DNA of 53,981 nucleotides from an uncultured Oscillospiraceae bacterium (GCA_949948775.1 CATLHC010000009.1:1-53981); one strand, 5' to 3'; numbered from the stretch's first letter, positions 1 through 8,533 are shown. Numbers and translations are program-made. The notes: generated by a model from the sequence alone, not told the origin.

Positions 1-2
1 TC

Positions 3-1700
3 ATCTCCCAGATCCCGGTGTACCCCGAGGGCTACACCGTCCGGGACGTGCTGGACACCGCCTTCGCCCCCCTCCACGCCATGGAGGCGGAGCTGGCGGA
101 CTTAGCCGCCCAAATGGCAGACGGGGACGACCCCGGGGTGCTGGCCCGGTACGACAAGCTCACCGCCGCCTTCGAGGCCGGGGGCGGCTACGACACCGAG
201 ACCCGGCTCAATAAGGTCTGCAACGGCCTGGGCATCGGGGCCGATATGCGCTCACGTCCCTTTGACGCTTTGTCCGGCGGGGAAAAGACCCGGATCAACC
301 TGGCCCGGCTCATTTTGGAGGACACCGACATTCTCCTGCTGGACGAGCCCACCAACCACCTGGACCTGAACGCCACCGAGTGGCTGGAAACCTATCTGGA
401 GCGGTTCAAGGGCACCGTGCTGGCCATCTCCCACGACCGCTGGTTTTTGGACAAGGTGGTACGCCGGGTGGCGGAGATTCAAGACGGCAAGGCGGAGCTG
501 TATGCCGGCAACTACTCCTTCTATGTGGAGGAGAAGGAGCGCCGCTATCAGGAGCGCCTGAAGCAGTACGAGAAGGAGCAGGCGAAAATCAGCCAGCTGG
601 AAGCCGCGGCGGAGCAGATGCGCATGTGGGCCTTCAAGGGCAACGACAAGCAGTACAAGCGGGCCATCAACATGGAGCGGCGGATCGAGCGCATGCGCAC
701 CACGGACAAGCCCACCAAAGAGAAAAAACTGGCCACCCGGTTCGGGGAGCGGGAGTTCCACGGGGACGAGGCCATGGTGGTCACCGAGCTGAAGAAGTCC
801 TTTGGGGCGCGCACCCTGTTTGAGCACATCAACCTGGACGTGACCGGCGGGGAGCGCATCGCCCTGCTGGGGGACAACGGCACCGGCAAGTCCACCTTCA
901 TCAAGATCATCATGGGCGAGGAGGCTCCGGATTCCGGTTCCATTTACTTGGGCCCCTCCATCCGCATCGGCTATCTGCCTCAGATCATCCACTTCGACCG
1001 GCCCGACCGCAATCTGGTGGACACTATGCTGTACGCCCAGAACTGCACCACCCAGGAGGCCCGGGACCGTCTGGCCTCCTTTAAGTTCCGGGGCGAGGAC
1101 GTGTTCAAGGAGGTGTCCTCCCTGTCCGGCGGGGAGCAGTCCCGGCTGAGGCTGTGTATGCTCATGGACAGCCGGATCAACCTGCTCATTTTGGACGAGC
1201 CCACCAACCACCTAGACATCGACTCCCGGGAGTGGATCGAGGAGGCGGTGGAGGAGTACGGCGGCAACCTGCTGTTCGTCTCCCACGACCGCTATTTCAT
1301 CGAAAAATTCGCCACCCGTGTGTGGATGCTGGAGAACGGGCAGATCACCGACTTCCACGGCACCTACAGCGAGTTCCGGGCCTTCCGGGAGCGGCAGGAG
1401 CAGTTGAAAAATTCCAAGTCCGCCCCTGTGGAACCGGAGAAACCCAAAGAGGACAAGCTGAAACAAAAACGCCCCGGCGGCACCAAGGAACTGGAAAAGC
1501 AGGTCCGCGCCGCCGAGCGGGCGGTGGAAAAGGCGGAGGTCCGGCTGGACGAGCTGGCCCAGGAGGCGGAGGACGCCGCGTCCGACTACCTGAAGCTCCA
1601 GGACGTGTATAAGGAGCGGGAGGCGGTGGAGGACGAGCTGGCCCACCTCTATTCGGAGTGGGAGCGGCTGGCGGCGGAGCTGGAGGAGGCCCGGGGATGA
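3..1700 (+). CDS. ABC-F family ATPase, 5' end outside the window
   Basis: Soluble tandem-ATPase protein of the ABC-F family; members bind the ribosome and act in translation quality control or antibiotic protection, not transport. The frame is open from base 3, so the N-terminus with the first Walker A lies upstream. Visible are the first signature (LSGGEKTR) and Walker B (LLLDEPTNHLDL), the linker rich in Lys/Arg/Glu after the first domain, a complete second ATPase domain (Walker A GDNGTGKST, signature LSGGEQSR, Walker B LILDEPTNHLDI) and a charged coiled-coil tail of about 90 residues. No transmembrane segment is present. The stop overlaps the next start (ATGA), so it heads an operon with the YdcF-like gene. 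Which ABC-F subclass it belongs to cannot be told from this partial copy. Confidence 0.93.
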   Translation: MSQIPVYPEGYTVRDVLDTAFAPLHAMEAELADLAAQMADGDDPGVLARYDKLTAAFEAGGGYDTETRLNKVCNGLGIGADMRSRPFDALSGGEKTRINLARLILEDTDILLLDEPTNHLDLNATEWLETYLERFKGTVLAISHDRWFLDKVVRRVAEIQDGKAELYAGNYSFYVEEKERRYQERLKQYEKEQAKISQLEAAAEQMRMWAFKGNDKQYKRAINMERRIERMRTTDKPTKEKKLATRFGEREFHGDEAMVVTELKKSFGARTLFEHINLDVTGGERIALLGDNGTGKSTFIKIIMGEEAPDSGSIYLGPSIRIGYLPQIIHFDRPDRNLVDTMLYAQNCTTQEARDRLASFKFRGEDVFKEVSSLSGGEQSRLRLCMLMDSRINLLILDEPTNHLDIDSREWIEEAVEEYGGNLLFVSHDRYFIEKFATRVWMLENGQITDFHGTYSEFRAFRERQEQLKNSKSAPVEPEKPKEDKLKQKRPGGTKELEKQVRAAERAVEKAEVRLDELAQEAEDAASDYLKLQDVYKEREAVEDELAHLYSEWERLAAELEEARG

Positions 1701-2380
1701 GCAGTACCGACAATATGAAGGGCTACCGCCACTATAAGGGCAACAGCCCCCAGAACAAAAAGCGGCACTGGCTGGCCGCTCTGCTGATCCTGCTGGGGCT
1801 GGGACTGGTCCTGTTCGGAGCGTTGGAAATCGTCATCGCCGCAGGCAGTCGGGGCAGAGCTGCCGAAAGCACCAGCGGGCCGGAGGTGATGGTCATATTC
1901 GGCTGCCAGGTGCGAAAGGACGGGCCGTCCATCCTCCTGCGGGACCGGCTGGACACGGCGTTGGCCTATTTGGAGGAGCATCCGGAAACCCGCGTCGTAG
2001 TTACCGGCGGCAAGGGGGACGACGAGCATATGTCCGAGGCTCAAGCCATGTATGATTACCTCACCGCACACGGGGTGAGCGACGTCAAAATTCTCATGGA
2101 GGATAAGTCGGGGAACACCCATCAGAATGTCCAGAATACCCTTGCCCTTTTGGACAGCGGCCCCTTCTGGGATTCCATTGTCACGCCCGACCAGTGCAGC
2201 TATGTGCTGGTGTCCAATGATTTTCACCTGACCCGCATCCTCATGCTGTGGCAGCGAGCCACGGGGCGGCTGGACAACGTGTCCACCCTGGCCGCGCCGG
2301 TGAGCCATGCTCCCTCCCGGGTCCAGATGTTCTTCCGGGAGCCGCTGGCCCTGGTGAAGTCCTTCCTGTTTGACCGATAG
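1697..2380 (+). CDS. YdcF/SanA-like DUF218 protein, membrane-anchored
   Basis: 227-residue protein with one N-terminal transmembrane segment (about residues 19-41) and an outside DUF218 domain. The domain shows the family landmarks: a beta strand ending in FGCQVRKDGPS, then RLDTALAYL, VVVTGGKG, an EAQAMYDYL helix and DKSGNTHQN. Relatives (SanA, YdcF, ElyC) are linked to envelope functions, but the reaction is not established for this branch. The ATG at 1697 overlaps the upstream stop by four bases and is preferred over a GTG farther upstream that lies inside the ABC-F gene. It is probably translated by coupling. Confidence 0.85.
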   Translation: MSSTDNMKGYRHYKGNSPQNKKRHWLAALLILLGLGLVLFGALEIVIAAGSRGRAAESTSGPEVMVIFGCQVRKDGPSILLRDRLDTALAYLEEHPETRVVVTGGKGDDEHMSEAQAMYDYLTAHGVSDVKILMEDKSGNTHQNVQNTLALLDSGPFWDSIVTPDQCSYVLVSNDFHLTRILMLWQRATGRLDNVSTLAAPVSHAPSRVQMFFREPLALVKSFLFDR

Positions 2381-2398
2381 ACGAAACTAGGTGAATTC

Positions 2399-3457
2399 AT
2401 GACAGAAAATCTGAAAAACATCGAATTGCGTTACCAGGAGCTGGAGGCCCGGCTGGCCGCCAACGAAACCTACAGCGACCCCGAGCTGGTGTCCAGGCTG
2501 AACCGGGAACAGAAGGAGCTGGAGCCGCTGGTCACCGCCTACCGGGCGCTGTGCAAGGCCCGGAGCGACCTGGCGGACGCGGAGGAACTTCTCTCCGACC
2601 CGGAGATGAAAGAGCTGGCCCAGCAGGAGCTGGCCCAGGCCAGGTCGGACATCGAACGGCTGGAGCGTGAGATCAAAATTCTGCTTTTGCCCAAGGACCC
2701 CAACGACGGCAAAAACGTCATTATGGAAATACGGGCAGGGGTGGGCGGCGAGGAATCTGCCCTGTTTGCCCACTCCCTCACCCGAATGTACACCATGTAC
2801 GCCGAGAGCCGGGGCTGGAGGGTGGAGGTGAACTCCGCCAATGAGACCGAGTTGGGCGGGGTCAAAGAGATCTCCTTCACCATTGAGGGGGACGGCGCCT
2901 GGTCCCGGATGAAGTTCGAGAGCGGCGTCCACCGCGTCCAGCGGGTGCCCGAGACGGAATCCGGCGGTCGGGTGCACACCTCCACCGTCACCGTGGCGGT
3001 GCTGCCCGAGATGGAGACGGTGGACGTGGAGATCAACCCCGCCGACGTGGAGATGCAGGTGTTCCGCTCCTCCGGGGCGGGGGGGCAGCACATTAACAAG
3101 ACCTCCTCCGCCGTGCGCCTCATTCACAGGCCCACGGGCACGGTGGTGGAGTGCCAGCAGGAGCGCTCCCAGTTCCAGAACCGTGAAAAGGCCATGCGCC
3201 TGCTGGCCTCCATCCTCTACGATCGGGAGCAGGAGCGAATCGAATCGGAGTACGGGGAAAACCGGCGCAGTCAGGTTGGCTCGGGCATGCGCAACGAGCG
3301 TATCCGGACCTACAACTTCCCCCAGGGGCGGCTCACCGACCACCGGGTGGGGCTGACGCTGTACAAGCTGGACGCGGTGATGGACGGCGATCTGGACGAG
3401 ATCATCGACGCCCTCACCACTGCCCGCCAGGCGGAGCAGCTTGCGGAGCGGGGGTAG
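2399..3457 (+). CDS. prfA: Peptide chain release factor 1
   Basis: Class I release factor that reads UAA and UAG and triggers hydrolysis of peptidyl-tRNA on the ribosome. It is full length (352 residues). The catalytic GGQ lies near residue 227 in the context [17 protein letters not shown]. The codon-recognition loop reads [10 protein letters not shown], the PxT form of RF1 rather than the SPF form of RF2, so RF1 is preferred. The N-terminal coiled region (residues 1-100) is typical. Start ATG 2399 follows an AGGTG ribosome site and lies 18 bases after the YdcF-like stop. The glutamine methyltransferase gene prmC, often adjacent, is not seen here. Confidence 0.97.
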   Translation: MTENLKNIELRYQELEARLAANETYSDPELVSRLNREQKELEPLVTAYRALCKARSDLADAEELLSDPEMKELAQQELAQARSDIERLEREIKILLLPKDPNDGKNVIMEIRAGVGGEESALFAHSLTRMYTMYAESRGWRVEVNSANETELGGVKEISFTIEGDGAWSRMKFESGVHRVQRVPETESGGRVHTSTVTVAVLPEMETVDVEINPADVEMQVFRSSGAGGQHINKTSSAVRLIHRPTGTVVECQQERSQFQNREKAMRLLASILYDREQERIESEYGENRRSQVGSGMRNERIRTYNFPQGRLTDHRVGLTLYKLDAVMDGDLDEIIDALTTARQAEQLAERG

Positions 3458-3505
3458 TTCCTTTTTCTTGTAAGAAAAAGGAACCGAAAAAGAACTTTTA
3501 GACCG
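3457..3505 (+). repeat. Dispersed palindromic repeat, copy A
   Basis: Perfect 13-bp inverted repeat with a 2-base loop (GTTCCTTTTTCTT / AAGAAAAAGGAAC, 3457-3484) starting at the last base of the prfA stop, followed by a conserved tail CRAAAAAGAACTTTTAGACC (3485-3505). Four further copies lie at 7526, 13275, 21809 and 22733. The stem is A/T rich rather than G/C rich and lacks the usual terminator form, so it is better described as an intergenic repeat family than a plain terminator. Confidence 0.8.
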
Positions 3506-3582
3506 TTACCACCGTGGTTCAGACCACAAGGCTTCCGCTCGACAGCGAAAACAAATCACTTGGGGGAAAAGATTTCAAATAT

Positions 3583-4530
3583 ATGTTTACCCATATTATT
3601 TTTGACCTGGACGGCACTCTTCTCAACACCATCGACGATTTGACGGACGCGGGCAACCACGTGTGCGCCGCCCACGGCTGGCCCACCCACACGGTGGACC
3701 AGTTTAAGCGTATGGTGGGCAACGGTATCCCCAATCTGGTGTCTCGCTTCACCCCGAATGGGCTCAATGAGGACGAGCTGGCCGGGGCACTGGCGGAATT
3801 TTCTGCCTACTACGGCGAGCACAAGGAGGACAAGACCGCCCCCTACGCCGGCATTCCCGAACTGCTCGCCACCCTGAAACAGCAGGGGAAACATCTGGCG
3901 GTGCTGTCCAACAAGGCCCACGCCCTGGCGGGGCCGGTGGTGGAGCACTATTTTCCCGGCATATTTGAGTACGTGCAGGGCGCTCTTCCCGATGCGCCGC
4001 TGAAGCCCGATCCCACCCTGCTCCACGCGCTGATGAAGAGCATCGGTGCAAAACCCGAGACCACCCTGTTTGTGGGGGACAGCGACGTGGACGTGCTCAC
4101 AGGAAAAAACGGCGGGCTGACTGTGGTGGGCGTGCTATGGGGCTTCCGAGACCGGCAGGAGCTGGAAAGCGCCGGAGCTGATTATGTGATCGAAAAGCCG
4201 GAGGAGCTGCTGGGCAAACCCTCCGCCAAGGGGCAGGGTTGGCGCACTGCGGTCTGCACGGTCTGCTGGCTGTTGGCGGCGGTTTTTGCGATATGCGAGG
4301 CATACTGCCTCGTCAGCTGGGGCTGTCTGCACAGGGAGATTGCGGAAATTGGCTACGGCTTTGTGATGCAGCACTACCCCTCGTTGGCCGATCAATATTT
4401 GACGGCCCGGGCGTTATCGCTGTACGTCGCCGTCCCTCTGGCCTTCACCCTGGCCCCGGCGATCTATCTGACCCGAAAACTCAGAAAGGGAGAAAAGCGC
4501 CGTGAACACGCAGCGTCTGACCAAACATGA
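3583..4530 (+). CDS. HAD-superfamily phosphatase with C-terminal two-helix membrane tail
   Basis: Residues 1-212 form a phosphoglycolate-phosphatase-like HAD domain: motif I FDLDGTLLNT with both aspartates, motif II VLSNKA, lysine in PLKPDP, and motif III VGDSDVDV. A helical cap lies between motifs I and II. Unusually the protein continues for about 100 residues with two hydrophobic segments (about 222-245 and 275-298) and a basic end, giving 315 residues against about 220 for the family. ATG 3583 is chosen because it begins exactly at the HAD beta strand and has GGGGGA upstream; the frame also opens at 3514 but that would add repeat-derived residues. The end overlaps tsaC by 29 bases. The substrate is unknown. 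Confidence 0.85.
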   Translation: MFTHIIFDLDGTLLNTIDDLTDAGNHVCAAHGWPTHTVDQFKRMVGNGIPNLVSRFTPNGLNEDELAGALAEFSAYYGEHKEDKTAPYAGIPELLATLKQQGKHLAVLSNKAHALAGPVVEHYFPGIFEYVQGALPDAPLKPDPTLLHALMKSIGAKPETTLFVGDSDVDVLTGKNGGLTVVGVLWGFRDRQELESAGADYVIEKPEELLGKPSAKGQGWRTAVCTVCWLLAAVFAICEAYCLVSWGCLHREIAEIGYGFVMQHYPSLADQYLTARALSLYVAVPLAFTLAPAIYLTRKLRKGEKRREHAASDQT

Positions 4531-5137
4531 TATGAAACAGGCGGCAGCCCTGCTCCGGCTGGGCAAACTGGTGGCCGTCCCCACCGAGACGGTATACGGT
4601 CTTGCCGCCGACGCCACCCAGGAGGCCGCCGTCCAAGCCAACTACGACGCCAAGGGCCGCCCCGAGACCAAGCCGCTGAACGTGCTGGTGGACGGGATGT
4701 CCATGGTGGAAACCGTCTGCCGGGACATCCCCGCAGACGCGTACAGGCTGGCCCAGGCGTTCTGGCCGGGGCCGCTGACCATGATTTTGTGGGGGAACGG
4801 CACCCTGCCCCCCGTCGTCCCCGCCGGGGGCAAAACCCAGGGTGTGCGCTGTCCCGATCACCCGGACACACTGGCTGTGATCCGGGCGCTGGGCAAGCCG
4901 CTGGCCTGCCCTTCCGCCAACCTGTCCGGACAGCCCAGCCCCAAATCCGCTCAGGACGTGCTGTCTCAGCTGGACGGACACATCGACGCGGTGCTGGACG
5001 GCGGGTCCTGCACCGTGGGCACGGAATCCACCATCCTGGACTTGACCGCCACCCCCTATCGCGTTCTGCGCCGGGGCGGGCTGAGCCGGGAAAAACTGGA
5101 GGCCGTATTGGGCCCCGGCAAGCTGGAGAATACTTGA
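4502..5137 (+). CDS. tsaC: L-threonylcarbamoyladenylate synthase (YrdC/Sua5 family)
   Basis: Makes threonylcarbamoyl-AMP from threonine, bicarbonate and ATP for the t6A37 modification of ANN-decoding tRNAs. At 211 residues it holds only the YrdC domain and lacks the Sua5 C-terminal domain. Visible family motifs are PTETVYGLAADA near residue 27, KGRPETKPL near 52 (the KxR and KPL that bind nucleotide and bicarbonate), and SANLSGQPSP around 140. GTG 4502 with GGGAGAAA upstream is the start; it overlaps the HAD gene, so translation is probably coupled. The release factor gene nearby suggests a translation-centred operon. Confidence 0.93.
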   Translation: MNTQRLTKHDMKQAAALLRLGKLVAVPTETVYGLAADATQEAAVQANYDAKGRPETKPLNVLVDGMSMVETVCRDIPADAYRLAQAFWPGPLTMILWGNGTLPPVVPAGGKTQGVRCPDHPDTLAVIRALGKPLACPSANLSGQPSPKSAQDVLSQLDGHIDAVLDGGSCTVGTESTILDLTATPYRVLRRGGLSREKLEAVLGPGKLENT

Positions 5138-5155
5138 AGGGAAATTGCATTCAAA

Positions 5156-5509
5156 ATGAACATAGAGGTTAAAAATCAGGTCGCTATCGTGCGGGAGCCG
5201 GGGGTGCTCATCACCAGCGGCTCCTCCGCCATGGACCTGCTGGCCACCGTGCGCTATGAGAGCGGATGCTCCGCCATGATGCTGTTCCAGGAACAACTCG
5301 ACGAATCCTTTTTCCGCCTGTCCAGCGGGCTGGCAGGGGAAGTGCTGCAGAAATTTGTCAATTACCAGATAAGGCTGGCCGTTGTGGGGGATTTCTCGGG
5401 CTATACCAGCAAACCCTTGCAAGACTTCATCCGGGAGAGCAACGAGGGCCGCCAGATCTGTTTTCAGCCCGACGAGGGCGCGGCCCTGGCCTGGCTGGAA
5501 AGGGCGTGA
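5156..5509 (+). CDS. DUF4180 domain protein
   Basis: 117-residue soluble protein that is almost entirely a DUF4180 domain. Characteristic stretches are SGLAGEVLQKFVNYQ (residues 57-71), VVGDFSGYTSKPL and FIRESNEGRQICF near the C-terminus. No catalytic function is known for the family. The start at ATG 5156 follows AAGGGAAA. It lies between tsaC and coaE with gaps of 18 and 4 bases, so it is part of the same operon. No membrane or signal segment is present. Confidence 0.85.
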   Translation: MNIEVKNQVAIVREPGVLITSGSSAMDLLATVRYESGCSAMMLFQEQLDESFFRLSSGLAGEVLQKFVNYQIRLAVVGDFSGYTSKPLQDFIRESNEGRQICFQPDEGAALAWLERA

Positions 5510-5513
5510 GGCT

Positions 5514-6119
5514 GTGGTTGTCATCGGCATCACCGGCCCCACCGGGGCGGGCAAGACCACCGTTTTAAATGTGCTGGCGGATATGGGCGGGGCCGTGGCA
5601 GACTGCGACGCGGTGTACCACGAGCTGCTTCTCACCAGCGTCCCCATGCGGAATGAGCTGAAAGCCCGTTTCGGGACGGAAATTTTTGATGAAAATGAGC
5701 ACTTGCGCAGACAGGAACTTGGTGCTATTGTATTTGGGGATCGATCCGCGCTGGCCGACCTGAACACCATCACCCATCGGCACATCATCGCCGAACTGGA
5801 GCGCATGATCACCCAGGCGCGGGCCGAGGGCCGCCCCGCCATCGCCCTGGACGCCATTGCCCTGTTGGAGAGCGGAGCGGGCGGGCTGTGCGGCGTCACC
5901 GTGGCGGTCACCGCCCCGGAGGAGGTCCGGGTGCGCCGGATCATGGCCCGGGAGGGCATCTCGGAGGAATACGCCCGCTCCCGCGTGGCGGCGCAGAACC
6001 CCTCCTCCTGGTTTGAGGAGCGGTGTACCTATACCCTGCGCAACGATGGGGATCGGGAGACCCTTGCGGCCCAGGCGCGGGCGCTATTTGCGCATATCAT
6101 TGTCAAGGAGGATACATAA
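5514..6119 (+). CDS. coaE: Dephospho-CoA kinase
   Basis: Catalyses the last step of coenzyme A synthesis, phosphorylating the 3'-hydroxyl of dephospho-CoA with ATP. The 201-residue protein starts at GTG 5514, directly before the first beta strand and P-loop (GPTGAGKTT, residues 8-16). Other family features are DCDAVYHELL (substrate-binding aspartate), the helical CoA domain around LNTITHRHI, and the lid with RRIMAREGISEEYARSR. A longer reading from 5382 would overlap the DUF4180 gene in another frame and is rejected. Four bases separate it from the preceding stop. Confidence 0.93.
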   Translation: MVVIGITGPTGAGKTTVLNVLADMGGAVADCDAVYHELLLTSVPMRNELKARFGTEIFDENEHLRRQELGAIVFGDRSALADLNTITHRHIIAELERMITQARAEGRPAIALDAIALLESGAGGLCGVTVAVTAPEEVRVRRIMAREGISEEYARSRVAAQNPSSWFEERCTYTLRNDGDRETLAAQARALFAHIIVKEDT

Positions 6120-6121
6120 CC

Positions 6122-7525
6122 ATGGAAGAAAAGACGGTGGGTCAGCAGCTCCGGGAGGCGCTGCTGACCCAGAAAAAGAACGGCTGGGACGTGGTGGACG
6201 AGGCCGCAGAGCGGGCCATTTTCGAGTACTGTGAGGGCTACAAGGCTTTCCTGGACCGGGGCAAGACCGAGCGCGGCTGCGTGGACTATACGGTGGAGCT
6301 GGCCGAAGCGGCGGGCTTCGTCCCCTTTGTCCGAGGCATGGAGCTGCGCCCCGGCTCCAAGGTGTACCGGGTCAACCGGGGCCGGGCTATCAGTTTAGCC
6401 GTGGTCGGCTCCGCACCCATGGATCAGGGCGTGTCCATCACCGCCTCCCACATCGACAGCCCCCGGCTGGATTTGAAACCCACCCCGCTATACGAGGACA
6501 GCGAGCTGGCATTCCTCAAGACCCACTATTACGGCGGCCTGCGCAAGTACCAGTGGGTAACCATCCCCCTGGAGCTGCGGGGCGTGGTGGCCTTGAAGGA
6601 CGGGTCCGTGGTGAATGTGTCCGTGGGGTCCCACCCTGGCGACCCCCTGTTTACCATTGACGACCTGCTGCCCCACCTGGGGGCGGAGCAATCCAAAAAG
6701 CCCTTGGGGGAGGCCATTCCCGCCGAGAGCCTGAACATCCTGGTGGGCAGCCGTCCGCTGAAGGACGACGACGGCAGCGACCGGGTGAAGCTGGCGGTGA
6801 TGAAGATGCTGTATGACCACTACGGCATCCGGGAGTCCGACTTCACCTCCGCTGAGATCGAGGCCGTCCCCGCCTTCAACGCGGTGGATATCGGCTTTGA
6901 CCGCTCCCTCATCGGGGCCTACGGCCACGACGACCGGGTGTGCGGCTACGCCGGGCTGAAGGCCCTGCTGGATTTGGACGGCGTACCTGTGCGCACCGCC
7001 ATTTGCGTGCTGGCGGACAAGGAGGAAATCGGCTCCGAGGGCGTGTCCGGAATGCAGTCCGCCTTCTTCGATACTTTTGTGGGCGATCTGTGCATCCACC
7101 AAAAGGTGCCTCTGCGGGTCTGCCTGGAGAAGTCCTTCTGCCTGTCCATCGATGTGACGGCGGCTTTCGACCCCAATTTTGCCGACGTGTACGAAAAGAA
7201 CAACTCCGCCCGGGTGAATTACGGCATTGGGCTATGCAAATACACCGGCGCACGGGGTAAGAGCGGCGCTTCCGACGCCAACGCCGAACTGGTGGCCTAT
7301 GTCCGCCGCCTGCTGGATGACAGAGGCATTCTATGGCAGATGGCCGAGTTGGGCGCCGCCGATAAGGGCGGCGGCGGCACCGTGGCCTGCTACATGGCCA
7401 ACCGAAACATCGACACCCTGGACGCGGGTGTGCCCGTGTTGTCCATGCATTCCCCCTTTGAGACGGTGTCCAAGCTGGACTGCTACATGACCTACCGCGC
7501 CTGCATGGCGGTCTATCAGGGCTGA
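6122..7525 (+). CDS. M18 family aminopeptidase
   Basis: Cytoplasmic zinc aminopeptidase of the M18 (aspartyl aminopeptidase) family, 467 residues, normal length. Metal and catalytic motifs are present in order: SHIDSPRLDLKP (first His ligand), AYGHDDRVCGYAGL (bridging Asp), LADKEEIGSEGVSGMQS (Glu pair), SIDVTAAFDP and HSPFETVSKLD (last His ligand). ATG 6122 has a very strong AAGGAGG site at 6105-6111 and begins just after the coaE stop, so it is the end of this operon. Its likely role is peptide turnover. A palindromic repeat follows its stop. Confidence 0.93.
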   Translation: MEEKTVGQQLREALLTQKKNGWDVVDEAAERAIFEYCEGYKAFLDRGKTERGCVDYTVELAEAAGFVPFVRGMELRPGSKVYRVNRGRAISLAVVGSAPMDQGVSITASHIDSPRLDLKPTPLYEDSELAFLKTHYYGGLRKYQWVTIPLELRGVVALKDGSVVNVSVGSHPGDPLFTIDDLLPHLGAEQSKKPLGEAIPAESLNILVGSRPLKDDDGSDRVKLAVMKMLYDHYGIRESDFTSAEIEAVPAFNAVDIGFDRSLIGAYGHDDRVCGYAGLKALLDLDGVPVRTAICVLADKEEIGSEGVSGMQSAFFDTFVGDLCIHQKVPLRVCLEKSFCLSIDVTAAFDPNFADVYEKNNSARVNYGIGLCKYTGARGKSGASDANAELVAYVRRLLDDRGILWQMAELGAADKGGGGTVACYMANRNIDTLDAGVPVLSMHSPFETVSKLDCYMTYRACMAVYQG

Positions 7526-7572
7526 CCTACTTTTTCTTGAAAGAAAAAGTAGGCAAAAAGAACTTTAATTCG
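7526..7572 (+). repeat. Dispersed palindromic repeat, copy B
   Basis: CCTACTTTTTCTT / AAGAAAAAGTAGG perfect 13-bp inverted repeat with loop GA (7526-7553), then the shared tail CAAAAAGAACTTTAATTCG. It begins at the first base after the aminopeptidase stop. The arm ends differ from copy A (CCTAC against GTTCC) but stay complementary, so base pairing has been conserved. Confidence 0.8.
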
Positions 7573-7631
7573 CTGACGGACCAGCCGGTAGCCTATCCCA
7601 TTTCGCCCGACGACGAAAAAGCCACATAAAT

Positions 7632-7677
7632 AAAACCCCCCTTTTGCGGAAAAGCTACCGCAAAAGGGGGGTTTTCC
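7632..7677 (+). terminator. Strong hairpin overlapping the tepA ribosome site
   Basis: Perfect 18-bp inverted repeat AAAACCCCCCTTTTGCGG (7632-7649) / CCGCAAAAGGGGGGTTTT (7658-7675) with an 8-base loop. The TTTT tail is typical of an intrinsic terminator, but the tepA ATG follows two bases later. The only Shine-Dalgarno-like run, AGGGGGG (7665-7671), is inside the 3' arm. It can therefore stop read-through and hide the tepA ribosome site in any transcript that includes it. Confidence 0.75.
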
Positions 7678-8391
7678 ATGACTGAGGACACCAAACCGAC
7701 GGAGACCAACGACAACGAGGAGCAGGATCAATTCCGGCAGGATATCGTGGACCTGGGAGCCAGCACCGTTCAAACCCGCGACGGCGTCATCCACACCCTG
7801 ACCATCGTGGGCACCATCGAAGGCCACCAGGAGGAGCGCTCCGGGGCCAAAACCACCAAATATGAGCACATTCTGCCCTTTCTGGCCAGCCTGGAGGAGA
7901 GTGACGAGGCCGACGGCCTGCTCATCCTGCTCAACACCATGGGAGGCGACATCGAGGCGGGCCTGGCCATCGCGGAGATGATCGCCGGAATGCGCAAGCC
8001 CACCGTGTCCTTGGTGCTGGGAGGCGGGCACTCCATCGGGGTGCCTTTGGCGGTGGCGGCCAAGGAGTCCTTTATCGTCCCCTCCGGGGCCATGACCATC
8101 CACCCGGTGCGGCTCAACGGGCTGGTCATCGGGGTGAGTCAGACCTTCCACTACTTTGAACGCATTCAGGACCGGATCTGCGACTTCGTCACCCGCAACA
8201 GCCGCATCAGCCGGGAGGATTTTGAGCACCTCATGCTGAACACCGGGGAGATGGCCGCCGACGTAGGCACCGTCATCTACGGCACCGAGGCGGTGGAGCT
8301 GGGCATTATCGACCACCTGGGCGGACTGTCCGACGCACTGGAATGCCTCCACCGGCGGATGCGGGAGGAGAAGGAGCGGAGAGAGGCGTAG
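7678..8391 (+). CDS. tepA: ClpP-class serine protease TepA/YmfB
   Basis: 237-residue member of the ClpP/crotonase protease group that includes Bacillus TepA (translocation-enhancing protein). The catalytic serine is in GGGHSIGVPLA and the histidine in AMTIHPVRL; the fold signature LLILLNTMGGDIEAGLAI and the segment TKYEHILPFL closely follow the family. There is no signal peptide. The ATG at 7678 gives the family's usual length. Its ribosome site lies in the 3' arm of the hairpin just upstream, which is odd. The charged N-terminal 25 residues are poorly conserved in general. Confidence 0.9.
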   Translation: MTEDTKPTETNDNEEQDQFRQDIVDLGASTVQTRDGVIHTLTIVGTIEGHQEERSGAKTTKYEHILPFLASLEESDEADGLLILLNTMGGDIEAGLAIAEMIAGMRKPTVSLVLGGGHSIGVPLAVAAKESFIVPSGAMTIHPVRLNGLVIGVSQTFHYFERIQDRICDFVTRNSRISREDFEHLMLNTGEMAADVGTVIYGTEAVELGIIDHLGGLSDALECLHRRMREEKERREA

Positions 8392-8398
8392 CGCCGCC

Positions 8399-8427
8399 TT
8401 GAATCAGACGGAGAGTTGTGCTATACT
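8399..8427 (+). promoter_or_regulatory. Sigma-A promoter of the Vat-like gene
   Basis: TTGAAT (8399-8404), 17-base spacer, TATACT (8422-8427). It lies directly after tepA and predicts a transcript with a leader of about 85 bases ahead of the acetyltransferase. Confidence 0.75.
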
Positions 8428-8453
8428 GGTACCATCCTTTTCACCGAGGTGGT

Positions 8454-8525
8454 ATGCGTGAAGCGATGCATTGCCTTTTGCGGGATCGTCACAAACTAAA
8501 ACGATCTAAGGAGGTCAGCAGATGA
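8454..8525 (+). CDS. Candidate 23-codon leader peptide
   Basis: Small frame ATG 8454 to TGA 8523-8525, encoding a basic peptide with the middle [20 protein letters not shown] sequence lies immediately upstream (8446-8452), although close to the ATG. Its stop overlaps the acetyltransferase start (ATGA). Its codons 9-13 form one arm of a hairpin that covers the downstream start codon, as in leader peptides that control antibiotic-resistance genes by ribosome stalling. That it is translated is inference. Confidence 0.5.
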   Translation: MREAMHCLLRDRHKLKRSKEVSR

Positions 8526-8533
8526 TCCCGCAA
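8478..8533 (+). promoter_or_regulatory. Candidate translational attenuator
   Basis: Two mutually exclusive pairings can be read. TTGCGGGATCGTC (8478-8490) pairs with GATGATCCCGCAA (8521-8533), 13 base pairs with one G-U, burying the acetyltransferase ATG (8522-8524). Alternatively GATCGT (8484-8489) pairs with ACGATC (8501-8506), leaving AAGGAGG (8508-8514) and the ATG open. The shared arm lies inside the leader peptide frame. Confidence 0.6.
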
